DNA of 64,000 bases from Shinella zoogloeoides (GCF_033705735.1 NZ_CP131130.1:499001-563000), one strand, 5' to 3'; shown: positions 24,707 through 34,420, numbered from the stretch's first letter. The notes: generated by a model not told the origin, from the letters alone. Numbers and translations: made by a program.

Positions 24707-26092
24707 ATGCTGACACGCCGCACGCTGTTGAAGAGCACTCTTGCCGCCGGGGCCTATGCCGGCGGGCTCGGCCTTGCCGGGTATTTCGGCGGCATTGCCA
24801 GCGCGAAGGCCGCCATGCCGCTCGTCGCCCGCCGCACCGAGGCGCTGATCACCGACAAGGGCCCGACGAAGGGCGCCATGACCTATGGCGAGGCGGAGAT
24901 CCCGCCGGTGCTGCGCATGCGCCGCGGCGAACTCTTCAACCTGCGCCTCGACAACCAGTTGGACGAGCCGACGACGATCCACTGGCACGGCCTTCGCATC
25001 GACAACCGCATGGACGGCGTGCCCTTCCTCACGCAGCCCTATGTCTATGGCGGCGACGGCTTCGACTATGCCTTCACCCCGCCCGATGCCGGCACCTTCT
25101 GGTATCACCCCCATTGCAACACGCTGGAGCAGATGGGCCGCGGCCTTGCCGGCCTCGTCGTCGTGGAGGACCCGGCCGACCCGGTCTTCGACGCCGAGAT
25201 CGTGCTGAACCTTCGCGACTGGCGGCTCGGCGGCGACGGGCAGTTCATCGCCCAGTTCCGCCCGCGCGATGCCGCCCGCGCCGGCACCTTCGGCACCGTT
25301 CGCACCGCCAACTGGCGCCGGGAGCCGCAATATGACGCGCCGGCCGGCGGCCTCGTGCGCCTGCGCCTTGCCGCCACCGACGTCACCCGCATCCTCGCCC
25401 TCGTCGTCGACGGGGCGGCGGCCGAGGTCATCGCCGCCGACGGCAATCCCGTGGCCGAGCGTTTCGCGCTGGACCATCTCCTTGTCGGCCCCGGCCAGCG
25501 TCTCGATCTCGTGCTGCGCATGCCGGACGGCGAAGGCGCGGTCGCGGTCCTCAAGGACCTGCGCGGCACGAAGCCGGCCACGCTCGCCACCTTCCGCGCC
25601 ACCGGTGCCTCGCTGAAGCGGGACATCAGGGACCTGCCGGCGCTGGCCGCCAATCCCATGGCCGAGCCCGATCTGTCCGCCGCCACGCAGCTTCCCTTCA
25701 TCCTCAGCGCCTCGGCGGAGGAACGGCCGAAGGACGGCATCTGCGGCTCGCTCGGCTATAATTTCTGGGCGATCAACAAGGTGCCGTGGGCGGACGACAC
25801 GGGCGACCCGACCGCCCCGCTCGCCGAGATGAAGACGGGCCGGACCTATGTCTTCAACGTCGAGAACCCAACGCCGCAGGCCCACCCGCTGCACCTGCAC
25901 GGCCTCGCCTTCCGGCCGATGAACTCCAACAAGCAGGCCGTCCGCCCGCATTTCACCGATACCTACCTCATCCTGCCGGACGAGAAGGTGCAGCTCGCCC
26001 TCGTCGCCGACAATCCCGGCGACTGGGTGTTCCATTGCCACATCATCGAGCACCAGAAGACCGGCATGACGAGTTACGTCCGGGTGGCGTGA
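24707..26092 (+). CDS. Multicopper oxidase with Tat signal
   Basis: 461 residues. An N-terminal Tat-type signal (TRRTLLKSTLAAGAYAGG) is followed by three cupredoxin domains. All copper motifs are present: HWHG (TTIHWHGLR), WYHPHC, HPLHLHG and the C-terminal HCHIIEHQKTGM, with the type 1 site Cys-His and an axial Met. Such periplasmic laccase-like enzymes oxidise Cu(I), metals or phenols. No copper-resistance genes adjoin it, so the physiological substrate is open. Confidence 0.93.
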   Translation: MLTRRTLLKSTLAAGAYAGGLGLAGYFGGIASAKAAMPLVARRTEALITDKGPTKGAMTYGEAEIPPVLRMRRGELFNLRLDNQLDEPTTIHWHGLRIDNRMDGVPFLTQPYVYGGDGFDYAFTPPDAGTFWYHPHCNTLEQMGRGLAGLVVVEDPADPVFDAEIVLNLRDWRLGGDGQFIAQFRPRDAARAGTFGTVRTANWRREPQYDAPAGGLVRLRLAATDVTRILALVVDGAAAEVIAADGNPVAERFALDHLLVGPGQRLDLVLRMPDGEGAVAVLKDLRGTKPATLATFRATGASLKRDIRDLPALAANPMAEPDLSAATQLPFILSASAEERPKDGICGSLGYNFWAINKVPWADDTGDPTAPLAEMKTGRTYVFNVENPTPQAHPLHLHGLAFRPMNSNKQAVRPHFTDTYLILPDEKVQLALVADNPGDWVFHCHIIEHQKTGMTSYVRVA

Positions 26093-26110
26093 GGCCAGAT
26101 CGCATCTTGT

Positions 26111-26144
26111 CATGGGAAATATAAAGCCTATATTGTTTCCCATG
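26111..26144. promoter_or_regulatory. Palindromic operator of the Xre-RES toxin-antitoxin operon
   Basis: CATGGGAAA (26111-26119) and TTTCCCATG (26136-26144) form a perfect 9-bp inverted repeat. They enclose a second, slightly offset repeat, AATATA (26118-26123) and TATATT (26129-26134), which may double as the -10 region. The site ends 15 bases before the antitoxin start, as expected for autorepression. Confidence 0.6.
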
Positions 26145-26159
26145 AAAGGAGATCGCCCC

Positions 26160-26537
26160 ATGCAGCGCAAACCCCTCTTGCAAGCCAATGCCGAAGGCAC
26201 CGTGCTCACCAAGGCGACCGTGCGCGCGGCGGACGGGCTGGGGCTGACGGCGCGCATCCTCTCGGCGGTCATCGGCGTTTCCGAGGCGACGGTCTCGCGG
26301 CTGAAGCGGCAGGACGTGCTGCTGGAGCGCGGCACCAAGCCCTTCGAGCTTGCCGTGCTGCTCGTGCGCCTCTTCCGCTCGCTCGATGCCATCACCGGCG
26401 GCGACGAGCGCGTCGCCCGCGCCTGGATGACGGCCGACAACACCGTGCTCGGCGCCCGCCCCGTCGACCGCATCGTCTCCATTGCAGGCCTTGTCGATGT
26501 CCTTGCCTATCTGGACGCCCGCCGCGCTCTCGTCTGA
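26160..26537 (+). CDS. Xre/MbcA/ParS-type antitoxin of a RES module
   Basis: 125 residues. An N-terminal helix-turn-helix (LTARILSAVIGVSEATVSRL) is followed by the DUF2384 toxin-binding domain (FELAVLLVRLFRSLDAITGG, then ARAWMTADNTVLGARPVDRI). Such antitoxins neutralise RES NAD-degrading toxins and repress their own promoter. The ATG at 26160 has AAGGAG upstream. It overlaps the RES gene by 41 bases. Confidence 0.9.
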   Translation: MQRKPLLQANAEGTVLTKATVRAADGLGLTARILSAVIGVSEATVSRLKRQDVLLERGTKPFELAVLLVRLFRSLDAITGGDERVARAWMTADNTVLGARPVDRIVSIAGLVDVLAYLDARRALV

Positions 26538-27246
26538 GGCGCGGCCTTTCAAGGGCGGCGTCTGGCGGTTCGTCGAGGCGCAGCACCGCGTCTCGACCCT
26601 GAAGCTCGTCGATACGCTGGACGAGCAGGCGCTTCTCGAGGACCTTCTGGAAGAGAGCAAGCCGGTCCTGCCGCCCGAATGCGCCGGGCTCGACTATCTG
26701 CTGGCCACGCCCTTCCGCTACGGCGCCGTCTATCCGCACGGCTCGCGCTTCCGCCGGGCGGGGCGCACGCTCGGCGTCTACTATGCGGCGCTGACGGTGG
26801 AGACGGCGCTTGCCGAAATGGCCTTCTACCGCCTGCTGTTCTTTGCCGAATCGCCGGCAACGCCGCTGCCGGGCAACGCCGCCGACTACACCGCATTCCG
26901 CGCCGCCGTCGCGACGCAAAGCGCCATCGACCTCACCTTGCCGCCGCTCGACCGCGACGCCGTGCACTGGACGCATCCGACCGACTATGCCGCCTGCCAG
27001 TCGCTGGCCGACGGCGCGCGGCAGGGCGGCATCGCCGCCATCCTCTACCGCTCGGTGCGCGATCCCGCCGCCGGCACCAACATGGCCCTCCTGACGGCCG
27101 CCGGCTTCGCCGAGCCGCGGCCGGTGGAGCGCCAGACCTGGCGCATCCGCCTCTCCCCCCTCGGCGTGCAGGCTCTCTGCGACCATCCGCCAAGGCGCAT
27201 CGGCTTTTCCCGCGAGGATTTTCGCGGGGATCCGCGTATCGGGTGA
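26497..27246 (+). CDS. RES-domain toxin
   Basis: 249 residues with the RES family landmarks: Arg in GGVWRFVEAQHR, Tyr/Gly-rich FRYGAVYPHGSRFRRAG, Glu in LTVETALAEMAFYRL, and Ser-containing GIAAILYRSVRDPAAGTN. RES toxins deplete NAD+ and stop growth until neutralised by the partner DUF2384 antitoxin encoded just upstream. The ATG at 26497 lies inside the antitoxin gene. A TTG at 26482 is an alternative. Translational coupling is likely. Confidence 0.9.
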   Translation: MSLPIWTPAALSSEARPFKGGVWRFVEAQHRVSTLKLVDTLDEQALLEDLLEESKPVLPPECAGLDYLLATPFRYGAVYPHGSRFRRAGRTLGVYYAALTVETALAEMAFYRLLFFAESPATPLPGNAADYTAFRAAVATQSAIDLTLPPLDRDAVHWTHPTDYAACQSLADGARQGGIAAILYRSVRDPAAGTNMALLTAAGFAEPRPVERQTWRIRLSPLGVQALCDHPPRRIGFSREDFRGDPRIG

Positions 27247-27316
27247 GGCGGGGCCTTTCCACCTCTCTGCCCAAGCGACGCCCGGGCTGCTGACAACCCT
27301 TGCCCCGCCCACCGGC

Positions 27317-27402
27317 GTCATCCTCGGCCTCGTGCCGAGGATCTGCCGACGCGTCGAAAAACCGCGACGGTGGCAGATGCTCGGGACAAGCCCGAGCATG
27401 AC
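27317..27402. repeat. Double-palindrome intergenic repeat, family F
   Basis: Two hairpins, GTCATCCTCGGCCTCGTGCC..GAGGATCTG (27317-27345) and CAGATGCTCGGGACAAGCCC..GAGCATGAC (27374-27402), are themselves related as inverted copies. A sister element lies at 47191-47278. It sits between convergent genes. Confidence 0.75.
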
Positions 27403-27438
27403 GAAAGAAAGGGGTGAATTTCGCGAAACCAGTCCCGC

Positions 27439-28959
<1,521 letters not shown>

Positions 28960-28965
28960 GGAAAT

Positions 28966-29074
28966 TCTCTGGTCTTCATGGCCCCGCGGCGCGGCGTCAG
29001 CCGTCAGGCGCGCGCAAGGGCAGGGGCGTTGATGCGGGCGCAAGGCCGCATCGCCGGATAGGGCAGACCAGAGA
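28966..29074 (-). promoter_or_regulatory. Structured 5' leader of the ABC-F gene
   Basis: TCTCTGGTCT and AGACCAGAGA form a perfect 10-bp inverted repeat (28966-28975 and 29065-29074) enclosing 89 bases. The 3' arm ends about seven bases from the ABC-F ATG and covers the AGAGAA that serves as its ribosome-binding region. Inside the loop, an ATG at 29051 opens a 15-codon frame (MRPCARINAPALARA, stop at 29004). Such leaders control ABC-F resistance genes in other bacteria; here it is inferred. Confidence 0.4.
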
Positions 29075-29096
29075 GAAGGTGTGTTCGTTCCGATCA

Positions 29097-29120
29097 GCCC
29101 TGCAAACGCATTTGCAGGGC
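29097..29120. other. Perfect 24-base palindrome, hairpin
   Basis: GCCCTGCAAA (29097-29106), CGCA, TTTGCAGGGC (29111-29120). It lies about 140 bases upstream of the ABC-F start and could be an operator, or a hairpin in the leader transcript. Confidence 0.5.
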
Positions 29121-29237
29121 AAGATCAGGGCCATGTGTGCGATGTGGCAGGAAGCCGAACTTCACGGCACAGCCCTCTCTTTCGTGTTGCGAACGGGATA
29201 TGGGTAGCACCAGATACAGCCATTGGCAACGCCGCCG

Positions 29238-29287
29238 CCCCTCATCCCGCTGCCGCGACCTTCTCCCCGCAGGCGGGGAGAAGGGGA
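29238..29287 (+). repeat. Palindromic intergenic repeat, family A
   Basis: CCCCTCATCCCGCTGCCGCG then CTTCTCCCCGCAGGCGGGGA and GAAGGGG. First of three copies in the same gap. Confidence 0.8.
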
Positions 29288-29349
29288 ATCCCGCACAGGT
29301 TTCCTGCAAATCGGACGGATGAGAGAAGAGCGCGGCAGTCCCACATGTT

Positions 29350-29396
29350 CCTTCTCCCCGCTTGCGGGGAGAAGGTGCCGGCAGGCGAATGAGGGG
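29350..29396 (-). repeat. Palindromic intergenic repeat, family A
   Basis: CCTTCTCCCCGCTTGCGGGG followed by AGAAGGTGCCGGCAGGCGAA and TGAGGGG. Opposite orientation to the copy at 29238. Confidence 0.8.
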
Positions 29397-29509
29397 CTAT
29401 CGCGGCCGCGCTTACGACCAATCGCCGCCACCACCTCGCAAGCGGCGGGATGCTGCCGGTCTCCCAAAAATCGCGCCGATGAAGCTGGAACGCGGCAGCA
29501 CCACAACTC

Positions 29510-29556
29510 CCTTCTCCCCGCTTGCGGGGAGAAGGTGCCGGCAGGCGGATGAGGGG
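29510..29556 (-). repeat. Palindromic intergenic repeat, family A
   Basis: Nearly identical to the copy at 29350; differs by GGCGGATGAGGGG at the tail. The two are about 113 bases apart and in the same orientation. Confidence 0.8.
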
Positions 29557-29574
29557 CCTGCCAGACCTCGCAGC

Positions 29575-31137
29575 CTACCGCCGCAGGCTCCCCAGAATTC
29601 CCCGCACCAGCGCCCGCCCGAGCGAGGAGGCCACCGTGCGGGCGACGGATTTCATCGCCGCTTCCGCCACCGTCTCGCGCTGGTAGCCCGCACGCGGCTT
29701 GGCCTGCTTGGGAGCGGCCGGTTCCTCGTCGCCGAAGCCGGGCAGCGTCCAGCGGCTGCCGCCGGAGGGCTGCTGGCCGGCCTGATCGGCCTCGGCCTGC
29801 TGCGCGGCGGCGTCGGCCGCCTTCTTGGCGCGGGCCATCAGGATCTCGTAGGCCGATTCGCGGTCGAAATCCTCGTCGTAGAGGCCGGCGACGGGGCTGA
29901 CCTTCATGATGTCCTGCCGCTCGGCATCGCTGATCGGCCCGAGGCGCGAGGCCGGCGGGCGAATGAGGGTGCGCTCCACCATGGAGGGCGCGCCCTTGCC
30001 TTCGAGCGTGGAGACCAGCGCCTCGCCGGTGCCGAGCTGGGTGATGACGGTGGCGCAGTCGAAATCCGGGTTGGGGCGGAACGTGTCGGCGGCGGTCTTC
30101 ACCGCCTTCTGCTCGCGCGGCGTATAGGCGCGCAGCGCATGCTGCACGCGGTTGCCGAGCTGGGCGAGCACCGTCTCCGGCACGTCGAGCGGGTTCTGCG
30201 TGACGAAATAGACGCCGACGCCCTTCGAGCGGATGAGGCGCACCACCTGCTCGACGCGCTCGATCAGCACCTTGGGCGCATCGTTGAAGAGCAGGTGCGC
30301 CTCGTCGAAGAAGAAGACGAGCTTGGGCTTTTCCGGATCGCCCACTTCCGGCAGCACCTCGAAGAGCTCGGAGAGCATCCAGAGCAGGAACGTGCCGTAG
30401 AGCCGCGGGTTCATCATCAGCTTGTCGGCGGCGAGCACCGAGATCGCGCCGCGCCCGTCATTGGTGGTGCGCATGATGTCGGAGATCTTCAGCGCCGGCT
30501 CGCCGAAGAACTGCACGGCGCCCTGCTGCTCGAGGATCAGCAGCTCGCGCTGGATCGAGCCGACGGAGGCCTTGGAGATGAAGCCGAACTGGTTGGAAAG
30601 CGCCGAGGCGTTCTCGCCCATATAGTTGAGCAGCGCCTGAAGGTCCTTCAGGTCGAGCAGCGGCAGGCCGCCCTGGTCGGCGATCTTGAAGGCGATGTTG
30701 ATGACGCCTTCCTGCGCGTCCGTCGCGTTCATCAGGCGCGACAGCAGGAGCGGCCCCATCTCGGAGATGGTGGTGCGCACCCGGTGGCCCTTCTCGCCGA
30801 AGAGGTCCCAGAAGATCACCGGGAACTCCTGGAAGTCGTAGGGTTCCAGTCCGATCTGCTGGGCGCGCTTTTCCAGGAAGTCCTTGGCCTCGCCCATCGC
30901 GCCGATGCCGGAAAGGTCGCCCTTCACGTCGGCGCAGAAGACGGGCACGCCCGCATTGGAAAAGCCCTCGGCGAGGATCTGCAGCGTCACGGTCTTGCCG
31001 GTGCCGGTCGCGCCGGTGACGAGGCCGTGGCGATTGCCGAACTTCAGCTCCAGATATTCGGGCTTGTTGTTCGTGTCGTCCGGCTTGCGGCTGGTGCCGA
31101 TATAGAGTTTTCCGTCTTGAAGAATGGAATCCGCCAC
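29575..31137 (-). CDS. HerA-like ATPase (DUF853 family)
   Basis: 520 residues from a GTG at 31137 with AAGGAG seven bases upstream. The Walker A motif is VTGATGTGKTVTLQ, Walker B is PKLVFFFDEAHLLF, and YFVTQNPLDVPE is the sensor region. The family (YjgR/DUF853) is related to HerA/FtsK-type hexameric DNA pumps, but no cellular role is firmly established. A disordered Ala/Gln/Pro-rich stretch lies at about 425-470, before a helical C-terminus with RTVASSLGRALVRGILGSLRR. No nuclease gene (NurA) is adjacent. Confidence 0.9.
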   Translation of the reverse strand: MADSILQDGKLYIGTSRKPDDTNNKPEYLELKFGNRHGLVTGATGTGKTVTLQILAEGFSNAGVPVFCADVKGDLSGIGAMGEAKDFLEKRAQQIGLEPYDFQEFPVIFWDLFGEKGHRVRTTISEMGPLLLSRLMNATDAQEGVINIAFKIADQGGLPLLDLKDLQALLNYMGENASALSNQFGFISKASVGSIQRELLILEQQGAVQFFGEPALKISDIMRTTNDGRGAISVLAADKLMMNPRLYGTFLLWMLSELFEVLPEVGDPEKPKLVFFFDEAHLLFNDAPKVLIERVEQVVRLIRSKGVGVYFVTQNPLDVPETVLAQLGNRVQHALRAYTPREQKAVKTAADTFRPNPDFDCATVITQLGTGEALVSTLEGKGAPSMVERTLIRPPASRLGPISDAERQDIMKVSPVAGLYDEDFDRESAYEILMARAKKAADAAAQQAEADQAGQQPSGGSRWTLPGFGDEEPAAPKQAKPRAGYQRETVAEAAMKSVARTVASSLGRALVRGILGSLRR

Positions 31138-31306
31138 GTTGAAACTCCTTGGGCTGCCGGTTCTGCGATTCGCGGCAAGGCGTCGCCGCGGCGATGTTTT
31201 CATTGAATCGTCGTGCTCAGTTTATAAGGATAGTCCGGCAGGCAAACAACACGCTTTCAAGGCCTTGCCATGGCGGGGTCAAGATGGGAAAGCGCGCCGG
31301 GCTCGC

Positions 31307-31335
31307 TTGAGTTTGCCGGCAAATTCATTTACCTT
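31307..31335 (+). promoter_or_regulatory. Candidate promoter of the DUF2267-like gene
   Basis: -35 TTGAGT (31307-31312), a 17-base spacer, and -10 TACCTT (31330-31335). The palindrome at 31334-31349 begins at the -10 end. Confidence 0.4.
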
Positions 31336-31349
31336 GACGTTAACGTCAA
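31334..31349. promoter_or_regulatory. Perfect 16-bp palindrome, operator-like
   Basis: TTGACGTTAACGTCAA lies 20 bases before the start codon of the DUF2267-like gene. The sequence resembles operators of MerR-family regulators of fatty-acid or branched-chain amino-acid degradation (LiuR-type), an inference from memory of the motif. Confidence 0.6.
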
Positions 31350-31368
31350 TTCCTTCGGAGGATTTTCC

Positions 31369-31761
31369 ATGAACGATCTCGTCTCCCGCGTTGCCGATGC
31401 CGTCGGCATCGATGCCGCCCTTGCCGAAAAGGCGATCGGCATGATGCTCGGTTTCCTGCAGCGCGAGGCGGCCGACGGCCCGGTCGCGAAGATGATCGAG
31501 GCCATTCCCGGCGCCTCCGACCTCGTCGCCCAGTATAATGGCGAAGGCGAGGGCAAGGGCCTGCTCGGCGGCCTGATGAGCGCCCTCGGCGCCGGTGGCG
31601 GCGTCATGGGCCTCGGCCAGCAGCTGATGAGCCAGGGCCTCGGCATGGGCGAGATCACCGGCCTTGCCAAGGAAACCATCGCGGTCGCCCGCGAGCATGC
31701 CGGCAGCGACGTGGTCGACGAAGTCGTTGCCTCGGTTCCGGGCCTCAGCCAGTTCGTCTGA
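31369..31761 (+). CDS. DUF2267-like small helical protein
   Basis: 130 residues beginning MNDLVSRVADAVGIDAALAE. It is a helical repeat with a glycine-rich middle (KGLLGGLMSALGAGGGVMGL). GGAGGA precedes the ATG at 31369. It has no signal peptide and no cysteines. The N-terminal part resembles DUF2267 and DUF2780 proteins, which have no known activity. A perfect 16-bp palindrome overlaps the presumed transcription start, suggesting tight regulation. It is divergent from the HerA-like gene. Confidence 0.65.
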   Translation: MNDLVSRVADAVGIDAALAEKAIGMMLGFLQREAADGPVAKMIEAIPGASDLVAQYNGEGEGKGLLGGLMSALGAGGGVMGLGQQLMSQGLGMGEITGLAKETIAVAREHAGSDVVDEVVASVPGLSQFV

Positions 31762-31778
31762 TCGGGCGGGGTTGAAGA

Positions 31779-31912
31779 CCCCTCCCCAACCCCTCCCCAC
31801 AAGGGGGAGGGGCTTACCGTGCCGCACCCTTGGCATTCGATTTTTCGGACGATGAGCAAGCCTCCATCTTTCTCCCCCCTTGTGGGGGAGATGCCCGGCA
31901 GGGCAGAGGGGG
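31779..31912 (+). repeat. Composite intergenic repeat, family E, copy 1
   Basis: Order of parts: hairpin CCCTCCCCACAAGGGGGAGG; linker with CTTACCGTGCCGCACCCTTGG and GATGAGCAAGCCT; hairpin CTCCCCCCTTGTGGGGGAG; tail ATGCCCGGCAGGGCAGAGGG. Copy 2 follows in direct orientation at 31947, and an inverted copy lies at 55507-55640. Confidence 0.8.
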
Positions 31913-31946
31913 TGGCCCCGCGCAGCAGGGGCGCTACACGGGAACA

Positions 31947-32076
31947 CCCCTCCCTAAATCCCTCCCCACAAGGGGGAGGGACTTACCGTGCAGCACCCTT
32001 GGGATTCAAATTTTGAACGGGAGCAAGCCTCCTCCTTCTCCCCTTGTGGGGGAGATGCCCGGCAGGGCAGAGGGGG
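31947..32076 (+). repeat. Composite intergenic repeat, family E, copy 2
   Basis: Same arrangement as copy 1, with a slightly shorter linker (ATTCAAATTTTGAACGGGAGC). Confidence 0.8.
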
Positions 32077-32081
32077 CCTTT

Positions 32082-33236
32082 CTACCGCCGCCGCGCCAGA
32101 ACCAGCGCCGCGGTGAAGACGGCAAGGCCGAGGCCGACCGAGAGCGGCCCGGCCTTCGGCCCGCCGGCCTCCATGATCGCGCCGGTGACGCTGGAGCCCG
32201 CGCCGCTGCCCGCCGCATAGGCGAGCGCGAAAGCCGCGCTGCCGGCCACCAGCATCGCGCCGTTGTAGCGCTCGCCGAGCATGGTGAGCGCGCAGGTATA
32301 GAGCGAGAAGGTTGCCGTGCCCATCAGCGCGAAGACGGCGAGGATCGCGATTTCCGATTCCATCGACGGCAGGATGAGATAGCTCGCGGCGGCGACGGTC
32401 ACGGCGCTCAGCGCCACGCGCTCGCGCGGCAGCTTGTCGAGCATCAGGCCGATGAAGGGCTGGGCGATGGCGGTCGGCAGGGCGAGCACCGTCACGCTGA
32501 CGGCGGCGAAGGCCTGGCTGTAGCCCATCTTCACGAAATAGACCGGCATGGCGGAGATCGCCGCGATATCGGCGAAGCCGAAGACGAAGACCATGCCGAC
32601 GAGCAGGGGCGCCGCCCGGAAGAAGCGGAAGACGGCACCCGTCGAGGAGGGCTCCGGCACCGTCCGTGTCGAGAACATCAGCATGCCGGTCGCGAAGGCG
32701 ACGATGGCGAGATAGACCGCCGTCAGCGCGAAGCCGAGCCCGCCCTCGCTGCCGAGCAGCGGAATGGCGAGCGGCCCCGCGGCGAAGCCGGCGCACATGC
32801 CCGCCCCGTAGGCGCCGGAGATCCGGCCGCGCAGCCGGTCCGGGCATGCGGCGCTCAGCCACGCTTCGCCCAGCATGAAGATGAGGCTGGCGAAGAAGCC
32901 GAGCAGGAAGCGCGCGCCGAGCCAGACGGCGAAGGACGTGGAGGCGGCGAAGGTGGCAAGGCAGAGCGAGCAGCCGACGAGGCTGGCGATGATCAGCCGG
33001 TCGGCCCGCCAGCGCGCGGTGAGGCTGCCGAGCAGCAGCGTCGAGGCTGCAAGCCCACCGGCGAAGGCGAGCGCATTGACCCCGATCAGCGCCGGCGAAT
33101 AGCCGCGCGATTCCAGCGTCAGCGAGATCAGCGGATAGGTGAGCCCCTGCGCCACGGAAAAGGCGGTGACGCCGAGGATGACGGCGGCAATGGCCGGCCA
33201 GTCCGGCGCAAAGACGGTCGGGGACGAGGTCTGCAT
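32082..33236 (-). CDS. MFS transporter
   Basis: 384 residues with twelve predicted membrane helices. Loop 2-3 carries LTARWRADRLII and the mid-protein loop follows FSTRTVPEPSSTG. Conserved MFS features include LGEAWLSAACPDRLRGRISG and FIGLMLDKLPRERVA. It is related to YcaD-type exporters; the substrate is unknown. The ATG at 33236 (MQTSSPTVFA) has GGGAG seven bases upstream, and the longer frame reads into repeat sequence. Confidence 0.85.
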   Translation of the reverse strand: MQTSSPTVFAPDWPAIAAVILGVTAFSVAQGLTYPLISLTLESRGYSPALIGVNALAFAGGLAASTLLLGSLTARWRADRLIIASLVGCSLCLATFAASTSFAVWLGARFLLGFFASLIFMLGEAWLSAACPDRLRGRISGAYGAGMCAGFAAGPLAIPLLGSEGGLGFALTAVYLAIVAFATGMLMFSTRTVPEPSSTGAVFRFFRAAPLLVGMVFVFGFADIAAISAMPVYFVKMGYSQAFAAVSVTVLALPTAIAQPFIGLMLDKLPRERVALSAVTVAAASYLILPSMESEIAILAVFALMGTATFSLYTCALTMLGERYNGAMLVAGSAAFALAYAAGSGAGSSVTGAIMEAGGPKAGPLSVGLGLAVFTAALVLARRR

Positions 33237-33354
33237 GAAGGGCTCCCAGCCGCTCGCGGCGCGGCACATCACCCATATCCGGCCGGCGGGCCTTTGGGAA
33301 GCCGGCCCGAGGGGCGGCGAGGGTATCGCCATAGGGCAAACCGGTCCACATCCG

Positions 33355-33394
33355 CCTCTCCCCTCGGGGAGAAGGTGCCGGCAGGCGGGTGAGA
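33355..33394 (-). repeat. Palindromic intergenic repeat, family A
   Basis: CCTCTCCCCTCGGGGAGAAG followed by GTGCCGGCAGGCGGGTGAGA. Located between convergent genes. Confidence 0.75.
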
Positions 33395-33466
33395 CGACAC
33401 GGCAGGCGGGATTCATGATGCGCTAAAGCCGGATGGTGAGGAAAAGCCTCGCATCCGACCCTTAGG

Positions 33467-33494
33467 GTCCCCCTCTCCCCGACGGGAGAAGGGG
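33467..33494. repeat. Palindromic intergenic repeat, family A (hairpin only)
   Basis: CCCCTCTCCCCGACGGGAGA followed by AGGGG, just downstream of the aldo/keto reductase gene; may serve as its transcription stop. Confidence 0.65.
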
Positions 33495-33516
33495 ATTTTC
33501 AAGTAAGGCGTGCCTT

Positions 33517-34350
33517 TTACGCCGCCTTGTCCCATGCCGGAGCAAGCCCGTCGGGACTGACAATGCGGCCGTCCGGGCGGGCGAGCTTGTGGATGCGCAT
33601 CATCTCGCCGGGCGTCAGCACGAAGTCGAAGATGGCGAGGTTTTCGGCAAGCCGGCTGTCTGTCGCGGTCTTGGTGAGGGCCACCACGTCCGGCTGCTGC
33701 ACCAGCCAGCGCAGCGCGACCTGCGCCGCCGACTTGCCGTGTGCCGCGCCGATTTCCTTGAGCACCGGATCGTTCGGTACCTTGCCGTCGGCCATGGCGT
33801 AATAGGCGGTCAGCGCCATGCCATAGGTCTCCGCGGCCTCCAGCACCTTCATCTGGTCGAGATAGGGATGGTATTCGACCTGATTGGTGGCAAGCGGCGC
33901 AGCGCTGAGGCGCACGGCCTCGGCCATCAGCGCCGTGTTGAAATTGCTGACGCCGATATGTCTGGCAAGGCCCCGCTCGCGCACGGCGTTGAGTTCGCCG
34001 ATCTGCACCTCGAGCGGCACGGCCTCGTTCGGCCAGTGCAGGAGGAGGAGATCGACATGGTCGGTCTTCAGCTTCTTCAGGCTTTCCTCGACGGAGGCGG
34101 CAAAGCGGTCCCTGCCGTAATTGCCGACCCAGACCTTGGTGGTGAGGAAGATGCTGTCGCGGGCGACGCCGGACGTCCGGATGGCCTCGCCGACGGCGGC
34201 CTCGTTCTCGTAGATCTGGGCGGTATCGACATGGTTGAAGCCGCTCTGGAGCGCCTTCGGCAGGATCGAAATTACCTCGGCTTCGGGCATGCGGAACGTG
34301 CCGAAGCCGAGCTGGGGAATATGGGCGCCATTGGCCCTGACGGTTTTCAT
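33517..34350 (-). CDS. Aldo/keto reductase
   Basis: 277 residues. The AKR catalytic tetrad is visible: Asp42 and Tyr47 in VDTAQIYENE, Lys72 in TTKVWVGNY, and His105 in LLLLHWPNE. NADPH-binding loops follow (SNFN, NQVEYHPYL, TKTATDSRLAENL). It resembles the 2,5-diketogluconate reductase group (AKR5-like). It starts 70 bases after the MFS gene upstream ends, in the same direction, so both may be transcribed together and controlled by the divergent LysR protein. Confidence 0.93.
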   Translation of the reverse strand: MKTVRANGAHIPQLGFGTFRMPEAEVISILPKALQSGFNHVDTAQIYENEAAVGEAIRTSGVARDSIFLTTKVWVGNYGRDRFAASVEESLKKLKTDHVDLLLLHWPNEAVPLEVQIGELNAVRERGLARHIGVSNFNTALMAEAVRLSAAPLATNQVEYHPYLDQMKVLEAAETYGMALTAYYAMADGKVPNDPVLKEIGAAHGKSAAQVALRWLVQQPDVVALTKTATDSRLAENLAIFDFVLTPGEMMRIHKLARPDGRIVSPDGLAPAWDKAA

Positions 34351-34420
34351 GGGTTTTCTCCTTGTGAGGTTGGTGGCCCGCCGGAGCTCTTTGGAGGAAC
34401 GCCCCGGCGGTCGAAGGGTT

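Larger units (their letters stand above)
29044..29574. other. Repeat-rich gap between the ABC-F and HerA-like genes (531 bp)
   Basis: The gap holds the ABC-F leader, a perfect 24-base palindrome at 29097-29120, and three copies of the family A repeat at 29238, 29350 and 29510. No coding frame with a ribosome-binding site was found. Confidence 0.7.
31762..32081. other. Intergenic region made of two tandem composite repeats (320 bp)
   Basis: Almost the whole gap is two direct copies of one composite repeat (31779-31912 and 31947-32076). No gene is seen. Convergent genes flank it. Confidence 0.8.

Noticed and set aside
29238..29556. Repeats between ABC-F and HerA-like genes as insertion sequence remnants
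   Set aside because: The units are short palindromes of a family found in many gaps and have no transposase or target duplication.
31779..32076. Possible CRISPR array
   Set aside because: Only two copies, about 130 bp each, with conserved linkers and no unique spacers; no cas genes nearby.
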